Part shown: piece after piece, positions 42,953 to 51,719 of the stretch
Layout: every line of letters starts with the position of its first letter
How positions within the stretch are numbered: position 1 is the first letter of the stretch
Assembly: GCA_947628965.1 (NCBI GenBank)
Contig: CANRBV010000005.1
Coordinates: forward strand, 1 to 51,925
DNA length: 51,925 nt
Direction: 5' to 3'
Origin: an uncultured Bacilli bacterium
GTDB taxonomy: Bacteria > Bacillota_I > Bacilli_A > RF39 > UBA660
Made by a program: the position numbers and the translations under genes
Notes under the pieces: model-generated
Database searches by the model: none
Seen by the model: the letters and a program-made list of their open reading frames with translations, nothing else
Told to the model about the DNA's origin: nothing

Positions 42953-44903
42953 ATTTCAAAAGTTTATTTTTTATATCTGCAATATATGAGATAAATTTAT
43001 ATCGTTTACTATTTAAAATAGATTCATTTTCCTGTTTTAATAAAATATTTTCATTTGTTGTTTCGTGTATCTCATTTTTTAAATTTTCATTTTCATTAAT
43101 TTTAGAACTTATTTCATTTTTTAAAATTTCTATCTCCTCAATTTTAGAGTTCAAATTATTTATTAGTAAATTATTTTCATTAATTTTTGCATTTAAATCA
43201 TTCGTTAGCATGTCATTTTTAGTGATAATACTTGCATTTTTTTCTTTTAATATATTATTATTTTGAATCAATTTTTCATTGTCAGATTGCAATTCATTAA
43301 TATTTGAAATATAGTGAGAACTATTACATAATTTTGAAACTATTATATAAGAATTATTTTTTATACTTTCAGAAAATTTATTTTCTAATTTTGTAAAAAT
43401 TGTTGAATTAACATTATACTTTTTAAAAAGTGTTTCCATAAATATCTTATCTATATCATAAAATGTGTTATATATGGCACGATAAAGTATATATTCAATC
43501 GGAACATTTTTTTCATACCATTCTTGATCAAATAAAATGTATTCATTATTTTGTACAATAATATTATTTGGAATAATATCTATTATTCCATTTTCATAAA
43601 AATGCATTTTTTCTAATTCCTTTTTTGATATATTCATTTTATACTTATCAAAAATAGTATTAGAAGTATTCTCAATTTTATTTCCACAACTTACTTCTAT
43701 TAGCTTATAAAGTTTATCAAATCTTATATAAATATTTTCAAAATCCTTATTTTTGTAATAATTTATTAAAATATTATTTAAATTTTCTCCCTCTATTTTA
43801 TCTGTGTAAATTCCATATTTATAACTATGTGTTACAGCAATTTTTATTCCTTTGTCTTTTAAATAATTATATATTTCTTTTATTTCGTTTAATTTTCCAA
43901 TAGCTTCTTGATTAAAAATTTCTTTATAAAACTTATTATCTTTTAAATAAGTACAAAAATTGTATTTAATATCTCTATATTCATTATTAAATTTAGCATA
44001 TTTAACAATTTGTTCTTCTTTTCCTTTTGACAACTCAATAAAATAAGAATTAGCAAAAAAATCTACCTTTTTATTAGCATAAATTTCTTTAAATAAATTA
44101 TGTTCATTCATTACCAAATTCATTTTAGTATAATAATAAGGTGGATACTCGGTGTATAAATCTTTTTGTATTGAAAAATCTGTATATACAACTTTAGGAA
44201 ATTTATAATCAGGAAATAAATAATAAAAATTAATGTTTAATTCACATTTTTTGGCTAATTCTTCTAATTCATTTTTGCTAAATGTTTTGACATCATCGTT
44301 TTGAACATACCCATTAATACCATCAAATGGTATATTTGTATGGTCCTCATTGGCTCCACACCAATACTTAAGACCAAATTTATTTTCTATGGCTATTAAT
44401 ATTTTCCCAGATGGTTTTAAATTAAATTTTAACTTTTTTATAAAATCTTCATATGGATTTTCTGAATCCATATAAAGTTTCCCATATTCTAATACTCCGT
44501 TTAGTAGTATGTAATCATATTTTTCATTTAAAACTATATCTTTATAATTTCCAACAATTATTTCCAAATTTTTAGCATTTTTATTTCTTTCTAAAATTGC
44601 AGTTGCGCGTTTTTTAGATAATTCGATACTTGTTACTTTTTTACATTTTCTACATAATTCTTCAGTAATAGCACCCATTCCAGCTCCAACCTCTAGAATT
44701 GTACTATTTTTTTCAAATGGATACCATCTTATCACATTTTTTCGCATGTCAGATAAATGATAAAAAACTGGCCAGGAACTATCTTCTTCAAATGCCTTTT
44801 CATAATTATCAGGATATTTTTTAATATATTCGATTATTTTATCTTCGATATCACCATCACTATAAGAATCACTACCATTATAAAATTTTAAATTTAATTT
44901 CAT
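42951..44903 (-). CDS. SAM-dependent methyltransferase with C-terminal coiled coil
   Basis: The 650-residue protein has a class I methyltransferase domain with motif I ILEVGAGMGAITEEL (near residue 70), motif II VTSIELS and YDYILLNGVLEYG, with a FNLKPSGKILIAIENKFGLKYWCGANEDHT stretch typical of glycan-cluster methyltransferases (rhamnan/CPS type). A middle region of about 300 residues includes kinase- or aminoglycoside-transferase-like phrases (VTHSYKYGIYTDKIEGENLNNIL and DIIPNNIIVQNNEYILFDQEW), so it may carry a degenerate APH-like domain. The last 100 residues are a regular coiled coil of repeated 'N-LINNLNSKIEE' type. It most likely caps or modifies the glycan chain end, the coiled coil acting as a ruler (inference from O-antigen terminators). 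Confidence 0.8.
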   Translation of the reverse strand: MKLNLKFYNGSDSYSDGDIEDKIIEYIKKYPDNYEKAFEEDSSWPVFYHLSDMRKNVIRWYPFEKNSTILEVGAGMGAITEELCRKCKKVTSIELSKKRATAILERNKNAKNLEIIVGNYKDIVLNEKYDYILLNGVLEYGKLYMDSENPYEDFIKKLKFNLKPSGKILIAIENKFGLKYWCGANEDHTNIPFDGINGYVQNDDVKTFSKNELEELAKKCELNINFYYLFPDYKFPKVVYTDFSIQKDLYTEYPPYYYTKMNLVMNEHNLFKEIYANKKVDFFANSYFIELSKGKEEQIVKYAKFNNEYRDIKYNFCTYLKDNKFYKEIFNQEAIGKLNEIKEIYNYLKDKGIKIAVTHSYKYGIYTDKIEGENLNNILINYYKNKDFENIYIRFDKLYKLIEVSCGNKIENTSNTIFDKYKMNISKKELEKMHFYENGIIDIIPNNIIVQNNEYILFDQEWYEKNVPIEYILYRAIYNTFYDIDKIFMETLFKKYNVNSTIFTKLENKFSESIKNNSYIIVSKLCNSSHYISNINELQSDNEKLIQNNNILKEKNASIITKNDMLTNDLNAKINENNLLINNLNSKIEEIEILKNEISSKINENENLKNEIHETTNENILLKQENESILNSKRYKFISYIADIKNKLLK

Positions 44904-45057
44904 ATTTAGCTCCTTCTATTTTGTTCTTTTATTAGTTTTAATCATTGTGTCAAAAAATAAACACTTATTTTAATATAAATATGATAACACAATTTATTTT
45001 TTTGAACAAGATAACCAATTACCTAATTAAATATTAAGCAAAAGAAATACCATAACA

Positions 45058-45085
45058 ATTATTTAAGTACCCCCCCCCCAGGCAA
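45058..45085 (-). promoter_or_regulatory. possible promoter with poly-G spacer upstream of the methyltransferase
   Basis: TTGCCT (45080-45085), a 16-base spacer that opens with G10 (45070-45079) and AATAAT (45058-45063, five of six matches to the -10 consensus) lie in the last codons of the acyltransferase gene. One more G would give the ideal 17-base spacer. A second, poly-G-free candidate promoter (TTGACA, 16 bases, TAAAAG) lies closer to the methyltransferase. Confidence 0.4.
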
Positions 45086-46231
45086 TATTTTTTCATTATA
45101 AATCTTTTCCTTTTTTCTAGTAAATTTGAAAAAAGATTTCCAATCATAATTATCAATTATCTCAGTCATTAAGTAACCCATAAAAACCGAAGCAAAAAAA
45201 TATATTAAAAAAACACCAGTTGGCCATATAAGCATTACATGTTTTATAAACGGAGCATTACTTGTCCAATTATTTATAATTAATAAATGCCAAATATAGA
45301 TTCCATATTCATATTTTGAAATAAATAGTAAAATTTTACTAAAAATCGAACGTAATTTCCATTTCATAATACTAAATGAATACATCAATAATCCTAAAAC
45401 AACTGCTAAAATACTATACCAAACATAAGCCATTACACAATCACTATAAATGCCAGTATTTTTTAAAAATGGGATTCCATTAAAAGTTATTAGACGTAAA
45501 ACATAATATAAACCAACTAATGAGCATAGAAAAATCATACAATTTAAATATTTATTAATCGGTTTTTTTTCTAAATTTAATTTTGCTATAAACATTCCTA
45601 ATACAAAAAAGTTAAGGGATGTAAATATTTGATTTCCATAATTAAAATATAAAACTACATTAGTATTGTTAGTTGGCGCGAGCAAGTAATGAAAAACAAA
45701 AAACTTTAAAAATATAGACATAACAAATGAACCTATCAAAGTCAATTTAGGTATTTTTTCCAATATTTTAAAAAGAAAAGGAGCCAATAAATAAAATTGG
45801 AATATTAATGCCAAAGTCCAACACACTCCACTTATAGCACCAGAAAGTTTATAAAAAAAATTATGAAAGAAAAAAAGATGCGAAACCAATGTAAGAATAT
45901 GTCCTTTTGTTAAATAAGCAGCATTTGAAGTAAGCAATAGTAAAATTAATAATGAAATGTAATATTGTGGTGCAATTCTTAAAAATCTTTTGGCAATAAA
46001 TTTATGATACACAAATTTTTCTCCACTTAACTTTTGCCTCTTCAAAGAATTATAAATTCCATATCCACTTAAGATTAAAAAGATGGCAACACCTACAATT
46101 CCACCATATATTAAAAAAGTATTTACAATTGGATTCTTGGCATAAAGTCCAGTAATAGCATTTACGTGATAAAACAAAACCATTAAAATTGCAATTGCCC
46201 TTATAATATCCATATTTTTATTTTTTTTCAT
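45059..46231 (-). CDS. acyltransferase 3 family membrane protein (OafA-like)
   Basis: The enzyme transfers acyl groups, commonly acetyl, to surface sugars. The 390-residue protein has about ten membrane helices. It begins KNMDIIRAIAILMVLFYHV, the family's 'R-A-x-A-x-x-x-V-x-x-x-H' active-site helix, followed by GVAIFLILSGYGI and KRFLRIAPQYY (the R-R-x-x-P-Y motif). The C terminus ends KILPGGGVLK, encoded by a G10 tract: one base less would extend the protein by about ten residues and one more would shorten it, with little effect on the membrane domain. It follows the GT2-GT4 gene by 28 bases, so the two are an operon. Confidence 0.9.
   Translation of the reverse strand: MKKNKNMDIIRAIAILMVLFYHVNAITGLYAKNPIVNTFLIYGGIVGVAIFLILSGYGIYNSLKRQKLSGEKFVYHKFIAKRFLRIAPQYYISLLILLLLTSNAAYLTKGHILTLVSHLFFFHNFFYKLSGAISGVCWTLALIFQFYLLAPFLFKILEKIPKLTLIGSFVMSIFLKFFVFHYLLAPTNNTNVVLYFNYGNQIFTSLNFFVLGMFIAKLNLEKKPINKYLNCMIFLCSLVGLYYVLRLITFNGIPFLKNTGIYSDCVMAYVWYSILAVVLGLLMYSFSIMKWKLRSIFSKILLFISKYEYGIYIWHLLIINNWTSNAPFIKHVMLIWPTGVFLIYFFASVFMGYLMTEIIDNYDWKSFFKFTRKKEKIYNEKILPGGGVLK
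45070..45079 (-). repeat. homopolymeric G10 tract (minus strand) in the acyltransferase 3' end
   Basis: Ten consecutive C on the plus strand. Only two such tracts occur in the window and both are in the glycan locus. They are strong candidates for slipped-strand length variation. Confidence 0.9.
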
Positions 46232-46259
46232 AATTCACATCCTATTTTATTACTCAAAA

Positions 46260-48443
46260 TCACTTTATTATTTTTTTGACTGCTTTTTTTATAAATGGCG
46301 GAACTTTTATTTTCGACATAATTTTCCATTTTAATGTATTTAATATCCAAGCGGAATTATCTACCACAATTGTAGAATTATAAAAATAAGAATTCCTTTT
46401 TATATAATCTTGAATTTTGTCTACATCGATTTCTAAGTTTTTTCCATGCCCGTCATAAATTTTAATATATTCTCGAACCATTTCTTTAACACTTTTTATT
46501 TTATAAAGGTTAATACTATCTACAATTGTATTGTATTCTTCTGTATTTGATAAAATTTGATTTATTCTATCCACAACTTGACCAGCTTCTGAAGGATATG
46601 GAATTGTCCATCCAAGTTTAAATTTTTTAAGTCTCTCAGCAATAGCACCCATATTATAAGAAATTACAGGAATTCCGCAAGCAATCGCTTCCGTTAATGT
46701 ATAAGAGTATGTTTCTGGCCAAATTGAAAATAAACAAATTAAGTCAATATGATTTTCCTCCAAAATATTTTTTAATTCTGATCTTTCATATCTACCATGA
46801 TTTATAAAATGTGATGTACTTTCTTGTAATTTACTATCAAATATTCCAAATAAATGAATTGTTATATTATTCAATTTTTTATATGTAATTAACTCTTCTA
46901 ATAATTTACTTCCTTTATGATTTCCAATTGCTCCAATAAAAGCAATGTTATATTTTCTTTTACTTTCAATATATTTTGCTGGAGATTTTGTTATATTAAT
47001 TCCATGCTCAATTACTGAAATAGAAAGATTAGGATAAGTCTTTTTTACTTCTTCTTTTGCACTTTCTGAAGGTGCAATAATTTGATTTACTACTGAAAAT
47101 AATTTTTTCCATTCCTTTCTCCAAGAACAAATATCAACGCTTTCTTTCAATACATATGCTAAACATTCATTACATTTTTTTTCGGAAGGCTTATTACAAT
47201 AATTTTGATTTTTATAAATTTTATTAATGAGAGGACAGGCGCAAAAATAGTCATGCAAAGTAAGTATAGCATAAATTTTTCTTTCTTTAATAATATCCGC
47301 TATATCAAAATAATGTCCGATTAAATGATGAATATGTATTATGCTAATTCCAAATGTATCAATAATATTTTCTAACATTTTTTTGTATTCAAAATTATAA
47401 AATTTTAGCATATGAAATTCATTTACTGAAGGAAATTGAATAATAGTCTCATTATCTTCCCAATAGGAATATAATTTATACCAATTATCCTCAAGTGTTA
47501 AAACATGGAAATTATATTTACTGCGCATATTTTTAATTAAATCCATAGCATGAAGAGTCGTACCACCAAGATTACTCTCTTTCCAATCATGAATTATATA
47601 CAAAATATTTGTTCTTCCTTTTCTTTTTTCAAGGTTTAATGCTACATTCATTGAAATATTTTTTATAGGATTGTTAACACACCATGCATCCAATCTATCT
47701 TTATATATAGGGTACTTTTTTTTCAACTCTTCTAAACCTGATTCAATCAATTCTTTTTTATCTTCAGCAAAAGATTGAGATTCCTTATGATATATATAAG
47801 TATCGTCACATAATAAATGTCTGTAACCTTTGTTTAATGCTCTAAAACAAAAGTCATTTTCTTCACCATAACCCCTTCCATAAGTTTCTTCATCAAAATA
47901 ACCTACTTCATTTAATACATCTCTTTTAATATATAAACAAAAACCATGCCCCGTAGGAATTTCGGGATATTCCCTTTTAGAACATTTTTCTACTAATTCT
48001 GCCATCTCCTCTAAGCTTAAGCCTTTTGGGATATCATTTGGTACAAAACTTTTGGGTACAGAAGCTAAAGTAGCATTATTTGATAGTGGTGTAACAGTTG
48101 CAATTTTTTCTCCACTATAAGCACATTTTTGAATTTTATCTAACCAATTTTTTGTTACCTCTGTATCAGAATTTAATAGTAATACATCATGGTCCGAATA
48201 ATGCATTCCTCTATTAACTGTACCAACAAAACCTAAATTTACTTTATTAAAAAGTACAACTAAATTAGGATATTTATTCTTATAATTTTCCAATAATATT
48301 TTTATTCTTTTATCTGTACTTTTATCATCAATTAATACTAAACAATTATTTTTTAAATCCGTATTTTTTATTACAGATTCAATACATTCTACAACACAAT
48401 CATAAGCATTATAAATTGGAATAATAATGTCACACTTCTTCAT
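46260..48443 (-). CDS. bifunctional glycosyltransferase (GT2-GT4 fusion)
   Basis: The 727-residue protein has an N-terminal GT-A domain of family 2 (CDIIIPIYNAYDCVVECIESV, then VLIDDKSTD, LLNSDTEVTKNW with the DxD-like aspartate, and GRGYGEENDFCFRALNKGYRH, near 1-250). The C-terminal GT-B domain of family 4 type (about 270-690) has LYIIHDWKESNLGGTTLHAMDL, IIAPSESAKEEV, NIAFIGAIGNHKGSKLL and EAIACGIPVISYNMGAIAER. Such fusions add two sugars in series to a lipid-linked or polymer chain. It has its own promoter (48499-48528) and leads the acyltransferase gene. Confidence 0.92.
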   Translation of the reverse strand: MKKCDIIIPIYNAYDCVVECIESVIKNTDLKNNCLVLIDDKSTDKRIKILLENYKNKYPNLVVLFNKVNLGFVGTVNRGMHYSDHDVLLLNSDTEVTKNWLDKIQKCAYSGEKIATVTPLSNNATLASVPKSFVPNDIPKGLSLEEMAELVEKCSKREYPEIPTGHGFCLYIKRDVLNEVGYFDEETYGRGYGEENDFCFRALNKGYRHLLCDDTYIYHKESQSFAEDKKELIESGLEELKKKYPIYKDRLDAWCVNNPIKNISMNVALNLEKRKGRTNILYIIHDWKESNLGGTTLHAMDLIKNMRSKYNFHVLTLEDNWYKLYSYWEDNETIIQFPSVNEFHMLKFYNFEYKKMLENIIDTFGISIIHIHHLIGHYFDIADIIKERKIYAILTLHDYFCACPLINKIYKNQNYCNKPSEKKCNECLAYVLKESVDICSWRKEWKKLFSVVNQIIAPSESAKEEVKKTYPNLSISVIEHGINITKSPAKYIESKRKYNIAFIGAIGNHKGSKLLEELITYKKLNNITIHLFGIFDSKLQESTSHFINHGRYERSELKNILEENHIDLICLFSIWPETYSYTLTEAIACGIPVISYNMGAIAERLKKFKLGWTIPYPSEAGQVVDRINQILSNTEEYNTIVDSINLYKIKSVKEMVREYIKIYDGHGKNLEIDVDKIQDYIKRNSYFYNSTIVVDNSAWILNTLKWKIMSKIKVPPFIKKAVKKIIK

Positions 48444-48498
48444 ACTAACCTCCAGAATTTTGATACAACTAGTTTTCTAGTAGTTCCATTGCATTATT

Positions 48499-48528
48499 AT
48501 TATAACATAATGTGTATATGAACTGCAA
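48499..48528 (-). promoter_or_regulatory. promoter of the GT2-GT4/acyltransferase operon
   Basis: TTGCAG (48523-48528), an 18-base spacer and TATAAT (48499-48504) with an extended TG. The leader before the gene contains the small hairpin ACTAG-TTTT-CTAGT. The rest of the 170-base gap (48529-48613) shows nothing clear. Confidence 0.65.
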
Positions 48529-48613
48529 TAAACTAACGTAAAAAAAAGTATAACAGAGTCCTTTAAATACAAGAATTTCAATTATTTCTTAAAAATTATA
48601 AATTAAAAAAATA

Positions 48614-50062
48614 TTATTTTATTAATCGTTTTATCTTTTCTAAACCATCAACTGCCAAAATCCAAAATATTGGAAGTAGAGAATATATATATCTTGATTT
48701 TATCTCCCAAAAAAAGTAAAAACAAAACATACCAATTATAAAGTAAAATAATAGATCTTTTGTATTTTTAACAGCTTCCACTTTTTCTTCTTTTATAATT
48801 CCAATCAAAGATAATGTTATTAATACAATATATTGACCTTTCATTAAATAATCTAACGCTTTTCGTATTGTCGAATTTTCTGGATCTAATACATAGCTTG
48901 TTATGGCTGTTTCATATTCATATGAATCTTGTAATCCTGCTCCAAAAGCATATCTTTCAGTTTGAAAAGTACCTTCCGTCCAAAGCCAATATTCTTTTTT
49001 TAAAAACAATTTTATTAATCTTTTTATTCCTAAATCTTTGCATCTATTAATTATATCTATTGCTGTCCATTCTGTTGAAAAGCTTCCATCTTGGAACCCA
49101 AATTCTGTTTCATTCATCCCAATTTGGATATATGACCATATTGGATATTGTAAATTCTTTTGATTTTCAGGTATATATATTTTTTTAAGTGGAATGTATA
49201 ATAAATTACAAATAATAAATGTTACTACTATAACTATTAACACTTTGTAATTAGACTTTTTTAATATTAAATACATACCTTCCGCAATAATTAATATTAT
49301 CCCTACTGGTCTTATTATATATTGAAAAAATGATAATAATGATAATAAAAAAATGTCCTTATTTTTTAATTCATGTTTAGTTAAAATGTATATAACAATA
49401 GTAGTTAACATCGTAAAAATGATATCATTATATACATGATTCACATATAAAAACATGGGTATCGATGTCAAGCCCAAAAGTAAAACTAATTTATTGTCCT
49501 TTTTGTAAATATTATTATAAATTTTATATGAAAAATATATAATTAACAAATTACAAACTACATTTCCTAATTTTATAGCAAAAACTTTAGGATAAATTTT
49601 CAATATTAGCCAAAAAAGTAATGTCATTGGTAAATTATTAGGACATCTATATAAATACTCCATTCCTTCATTAAAATTACTTAAAGCAACTTGAACAATA
49701 TTAAGCATATCTGAAAATGGTTTTAAAGGAACAAATTTTAAATACAAAAATTCTAGTATAAAATAAAACGAAAATAAAGCGAAAATAAAACTATTTATAT
49801 TTATTTTTTTCTTTATTAATTTATATATCCATACTATAAAAATTAAACTAATTATTGTGATAAATATACTTAAATAATTCCAAATATTATTTAGTTGAAA
49901 TGATGGCATATCTATATACAAATACACAGAGTTAATACATAACATTCCTAATAAAATACAGATAAATAAAGTCATTATAAAAATTTTTGAAAATTTATGT
50001 ACTAATATATCAATTTTTTTCAATTTAATCATACTCCAATAAATTATAATTTCAAAAACCAC
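48614..50062 (-). CDS. polytopic membrane protein, probable GT-C glycosyltransferase
   Basis: The 482-residue protein has about eleven membrane helices. An extracytoplasmic loop near the first pair contains FLKFVPLKPFSDMLNIVQVAL, where an Asp close to a helix end recalls the catalytic loop of GT39/PMT-like GT-C enzymes. A large loop near 300-380 reads YIQIGMNETEFGFQDGSFSTEWTAIDI. Such proteins use polyprenyl-phosphate sugars outside the membrane. It follows the DPM1-like GT2 by one base, which would supply polyprenyl-P-sugar, and the GtrA-type flippase candidate. The family is assigned by topology and context rather than by firm motif. Confidence 0.72.
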   Translation of the reverse strand: MVFEIIIYWSMIKLKKIDILVHKFSKIFIMTLFICILLGMLCINSVYLYIDMPSFQLNNIWNYLSIFITIISLIFIVWIYKLIKKKININSFIFALFSFYFILEFLYLKFVPLKPFSDMLNIVQVALSNFNEGMEYLYRCPNNLPMTLLFWLILKIYPKVFAIKLGNVVCNLLIIYFSYKIYNNIYKKDNKLVLLLGLTSIPMFLYVNHVYNDIIFTMLTTIVIYILTKHELKNKDIFLLSLLSFFQYIIRPVGIILIIAEGMYLILKKSNYKVLIVIVVTFIICNLLYIPLKKIYIPENQKNLQYPIWSYIQIGMNETEFGFQDGSFSTEWTAIDIINRCKDLGIKRLIKLFLKKEYWLWTEGTFQTERYAFGAGLQDSYEYETAITSYVLDPENSTIRKALDYLMKGQYIVLITLSLIGIIKEEKVEAVKNTKDLLFYFIIGMFCFYFFWEIKSRYIYSLLPIFWILAVDGLEKIKRLIK

Positions 50063-50063
50063 T

Positions 50064-50801
50064 TCAATTTTTTATTTTCTTTTTTATTTCTTTAAAATCT
50101 TTTAGAGATTGTAAACCTATTACAAAAATTTTTTTTAAATTAATAGAATTTTTTCCACCTTGGCGAGGCTTAAAAGTAATTGGAATAAAAGTTACCTTTT
50201 CATTATTATTAATCATTAAAACAGTCAGTATAACATTTGATAAATAAAATTTTTCAGGAATTTGTTTATAGTATTTTTTCAAAATTTCATTATTCATTAA
50301 TCTAAAAGGTGCGTTAGCATCAGTAATATTTAATTTAAATATTAAAAATAATATTAATTTCAACATCTTGGTAACAAAAACTCTCATTAAACCATCTTGA
50401 CGATGATTACGAAATCCTATAATAGCATCATATTCGTTTCTTTTTTCCCAAAATTTCCAAAAATCTTCAGGACTTGTTTGGTCATCAGAATCAGTTTGAA
50501 AAATATATGAAGCATTTTGTTTTAATGCATAATCATAACCATATAAAATGGTAGCACCATGCCCTTCATTACACTTATTTAGTGGTTCTAAATATTTAAA
50601 TTTTTTTTTAATTTTACATAATATTTGAAAAGTTTTATCTTTAGATCCATCATTAATAACTACTAATTTAGAATCATTTCCTACTTTCTTTACAACATCG
50701 TGCCACTCTCTTACAACATTTTCTATATTTTCCTCTTCATTATAGGCTGGCATTATTATATATAATTTGTCTTTTAATTCTTTTTGGACATTTTTCTTCA
50801 T
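50064..50801 (-). CDS. polyprenyl-phosphate glycosyltransferase (GT2, DPM1/GtrB-like)
   Basis: The enzyme charges undecaprenyl phosphate with a single sugar. The 245-residue protein has the GT2 signature LYIIMPAYNEEENIENVV, LVVINDGSKDKT (first Asp), ASYIFQTDSDDQTSPEDF (DxD-like), YDAIIGFRNHRQDG and TDANAPFRLMN, typical of GtrB/DPM1-like enzymes. There is no large C-terminal membrane domain. It is one base from the gene below and one base from gtrA above, giving a gtrA-gtrB-GT-C cassette, the classical three-component side-chain glycosylation module of serotype-converting phages and Gram-positive cell-wall polymers. Confidence 0.92.
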   Translation of the reverse strand: MKKNVQKELKDKLYIIMPAYNEEENIENVVREWHDVVKKVGNDSKLVVINDGSKDKTFQILCKIKKKFKYLEPLNKCNEGHGATILYGYDYALKQNASYIFQTDSDDQTSPEDFWKFWEKRNEYDAIIGFRNHRQDGLMRVFVTKMLKLILFLIFKLNITDANAPFRLMNNEILKKYYKQIPEKFYLSNVILTVLMINNNEKVTFIPITFKPRQGGKNSINLKKIFVIGLQSLKDFKEIKKKIKN

Positions 50802-50802
50802 T

Positions 50803-51231
50803 TTAATTTTTCCTCCTATATGTAATTGTTTTATTTAAAATAAATTGTAATATTGCAATAAAAATAATAGAAAATATTTTAATAATTATTTCATTTAAAT
50901 GCATAATTTTAACAAAAAATAACATAAAAAGCATAGATAAAAACAATCCAACGTAACCTATCATAAAAAAAGAAACAAACTTTTTCATTAAAAATTCTTT
51001 TTGCTTAAAATTTAAAAATGTATTAAGTATAAAACTTAATGCTATTCCAACATTTATTCCTATAAAATTTGAAAAAAATAAATTAACATTTAAATGCCTC
51101 AATAAAGTGAATACTAAACCATCCATAGTTGATGTAAATAATCCAATTAATCCATATGCAAAAAGTTCATTTAAAGTTTGAAACTCATTATTTATTTTTT
51201 TTACTAAATTCATAAGCGATTTATTCCTCAA
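50803..51231 (-). CDS. gtrA: GtrA family membrane protein (lipid-linked sugar flippase candidate)
   Basis: A 142-residue protein with four membrane helices. It starts with FAYGLIGLFTSTMDGLVFTLL, and FIGINVGIALSFILNTFLNFKQK contains the family's N-x-x-x-x-F motif. The tail is basic (KTITYRRKN). GtrA proteins are thought to flip undecaprenyl-P-sugar to the outside. It is the first gene after the poly-G-spacer promoter, so it and the two genes behind it would be switched together. Confidence 0.9.
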   Translation of the reverse strand: MRNKSLMNLVKKINNEFQTLNELFAYGLIGLFTSTMDGLVFTLLRHLNVNLFFSNFIGINVGIALSFILNTFLNFKQKEFLMKKFVSFFMIGYVGLFLSMLFMLFFVKIMHLNEIIIKIFSIIFIAILQFILNKTITYRRKN

Positions 51232-51332
51232 ATTTCATATCAGTAACATATAATCTTCAAACATAATTTTTTTAATTTATAATTTTTATAAAATATGTTA
51301 ATTTTAATTATCCTTATTACTAATTCATGCAA

Positions 51333-51361
51333 ATTATAACATACCCCCCCCCCGAAGTCAA
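51333..51361 (-). promoter_or_regulatory. phase-variable promoter: G10 tract inside the -35/-10 spacer
   Basis: TTGACT (51356-51361; five of six matches), a spacer of exactly 17 bases (51339-51355) and a perfect TATAAT with extended TG (51333-51338). The spacer is TC, then G10 (51344-51353), then TATGT. A gain or loss of one G makes it 18 or 16 bases. Transcription would start near 51326, about 95 bases upstream of gtrA. With ten G the promoter should be in its best state. Confidence 0.85.
51344..51353 (-). repeat. homopolymeric G10 tract (minus strand) in the gtrA promoter
   Basis: Ten consecutive C on the plus strand, the same length as the tract at 45070-45079, in otherwise very AT-rich sequence. 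Confidence 0.95.
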
Positions 51362-51406
51362 TTTATACTATAATTTTTTATTACTTTAACGTTAATTTTT
51401 ATTTGG

Positions 51407-51622
51407 AATTCCGTTTTTATATTAAAAACGGAATTAAGTCTGATTACAGTATAATTAAAAGCATCCTATTGAGTTAAAAACGGAAATAACTCTGTTATTT
51501 TGTATGCAACGATTTCCCTCCCTTCAGTCAAAATTAAAAGACTTATATCCATTTTTTTGTTTTAAATCCGAAATAAGTCTAGTAAATTAAACAAATTTTT
51601 ATAAACCTGCATTTAGTCTACA
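51407..51622. repeat. gene-free region with imperfect direct repeats and a hairpin
   Basis: AATTCCGTTTTT (51407-51418) and AAAAACGGAATT (51424-51435) form a 12-bp stem. A 21-base unit, TTAAAAACGGAAWTAASTCTG, occurs at 51422-51442 and 51474-51494, and a weaker copy (TTAAATCCGAAATAAGTCTAG) at 51562-51582. A possible relic lies at 51602-51622. Spacings are unequal (52 and 88 bases). No ORF or cas-like gene accompanies them. They could be protein-binding sites upstream of the glycan operon or decayed mobile DNA. Confidence 0.6.
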
Positions 51623-51668
51623 AATTTGCGATTTTTATAATATAATTTTAATTCATTTGTTTTAATAA

Positions 51669-51704
51669 AAAAGTAGATCTTCCCTTTAAGAAGTATCTAC
51701 TTTT
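51669..51704 (-). terminator. terminator of the Rpn-type gene
   Basis: AAAAGTAGAT (51669-51678) and ATCTACTTTT (51695-51704) form a perfect 10-bp stem, extended inward by CTTC/GAAG. It is followed on the minus strand by a T-rich tail, 16 bases after the stop. Confidence 0.85.
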
Positions 51705-51719
51705 AAAAATCATTTTATT

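Noticed and set aside
51422..51582. Repeats that might be a short CRISPR array
   Set aside because: Only two good copies and one poor copy, with spacings of 52 and 88 bases, no cas genes and a unit that is partly a hairpin arm.
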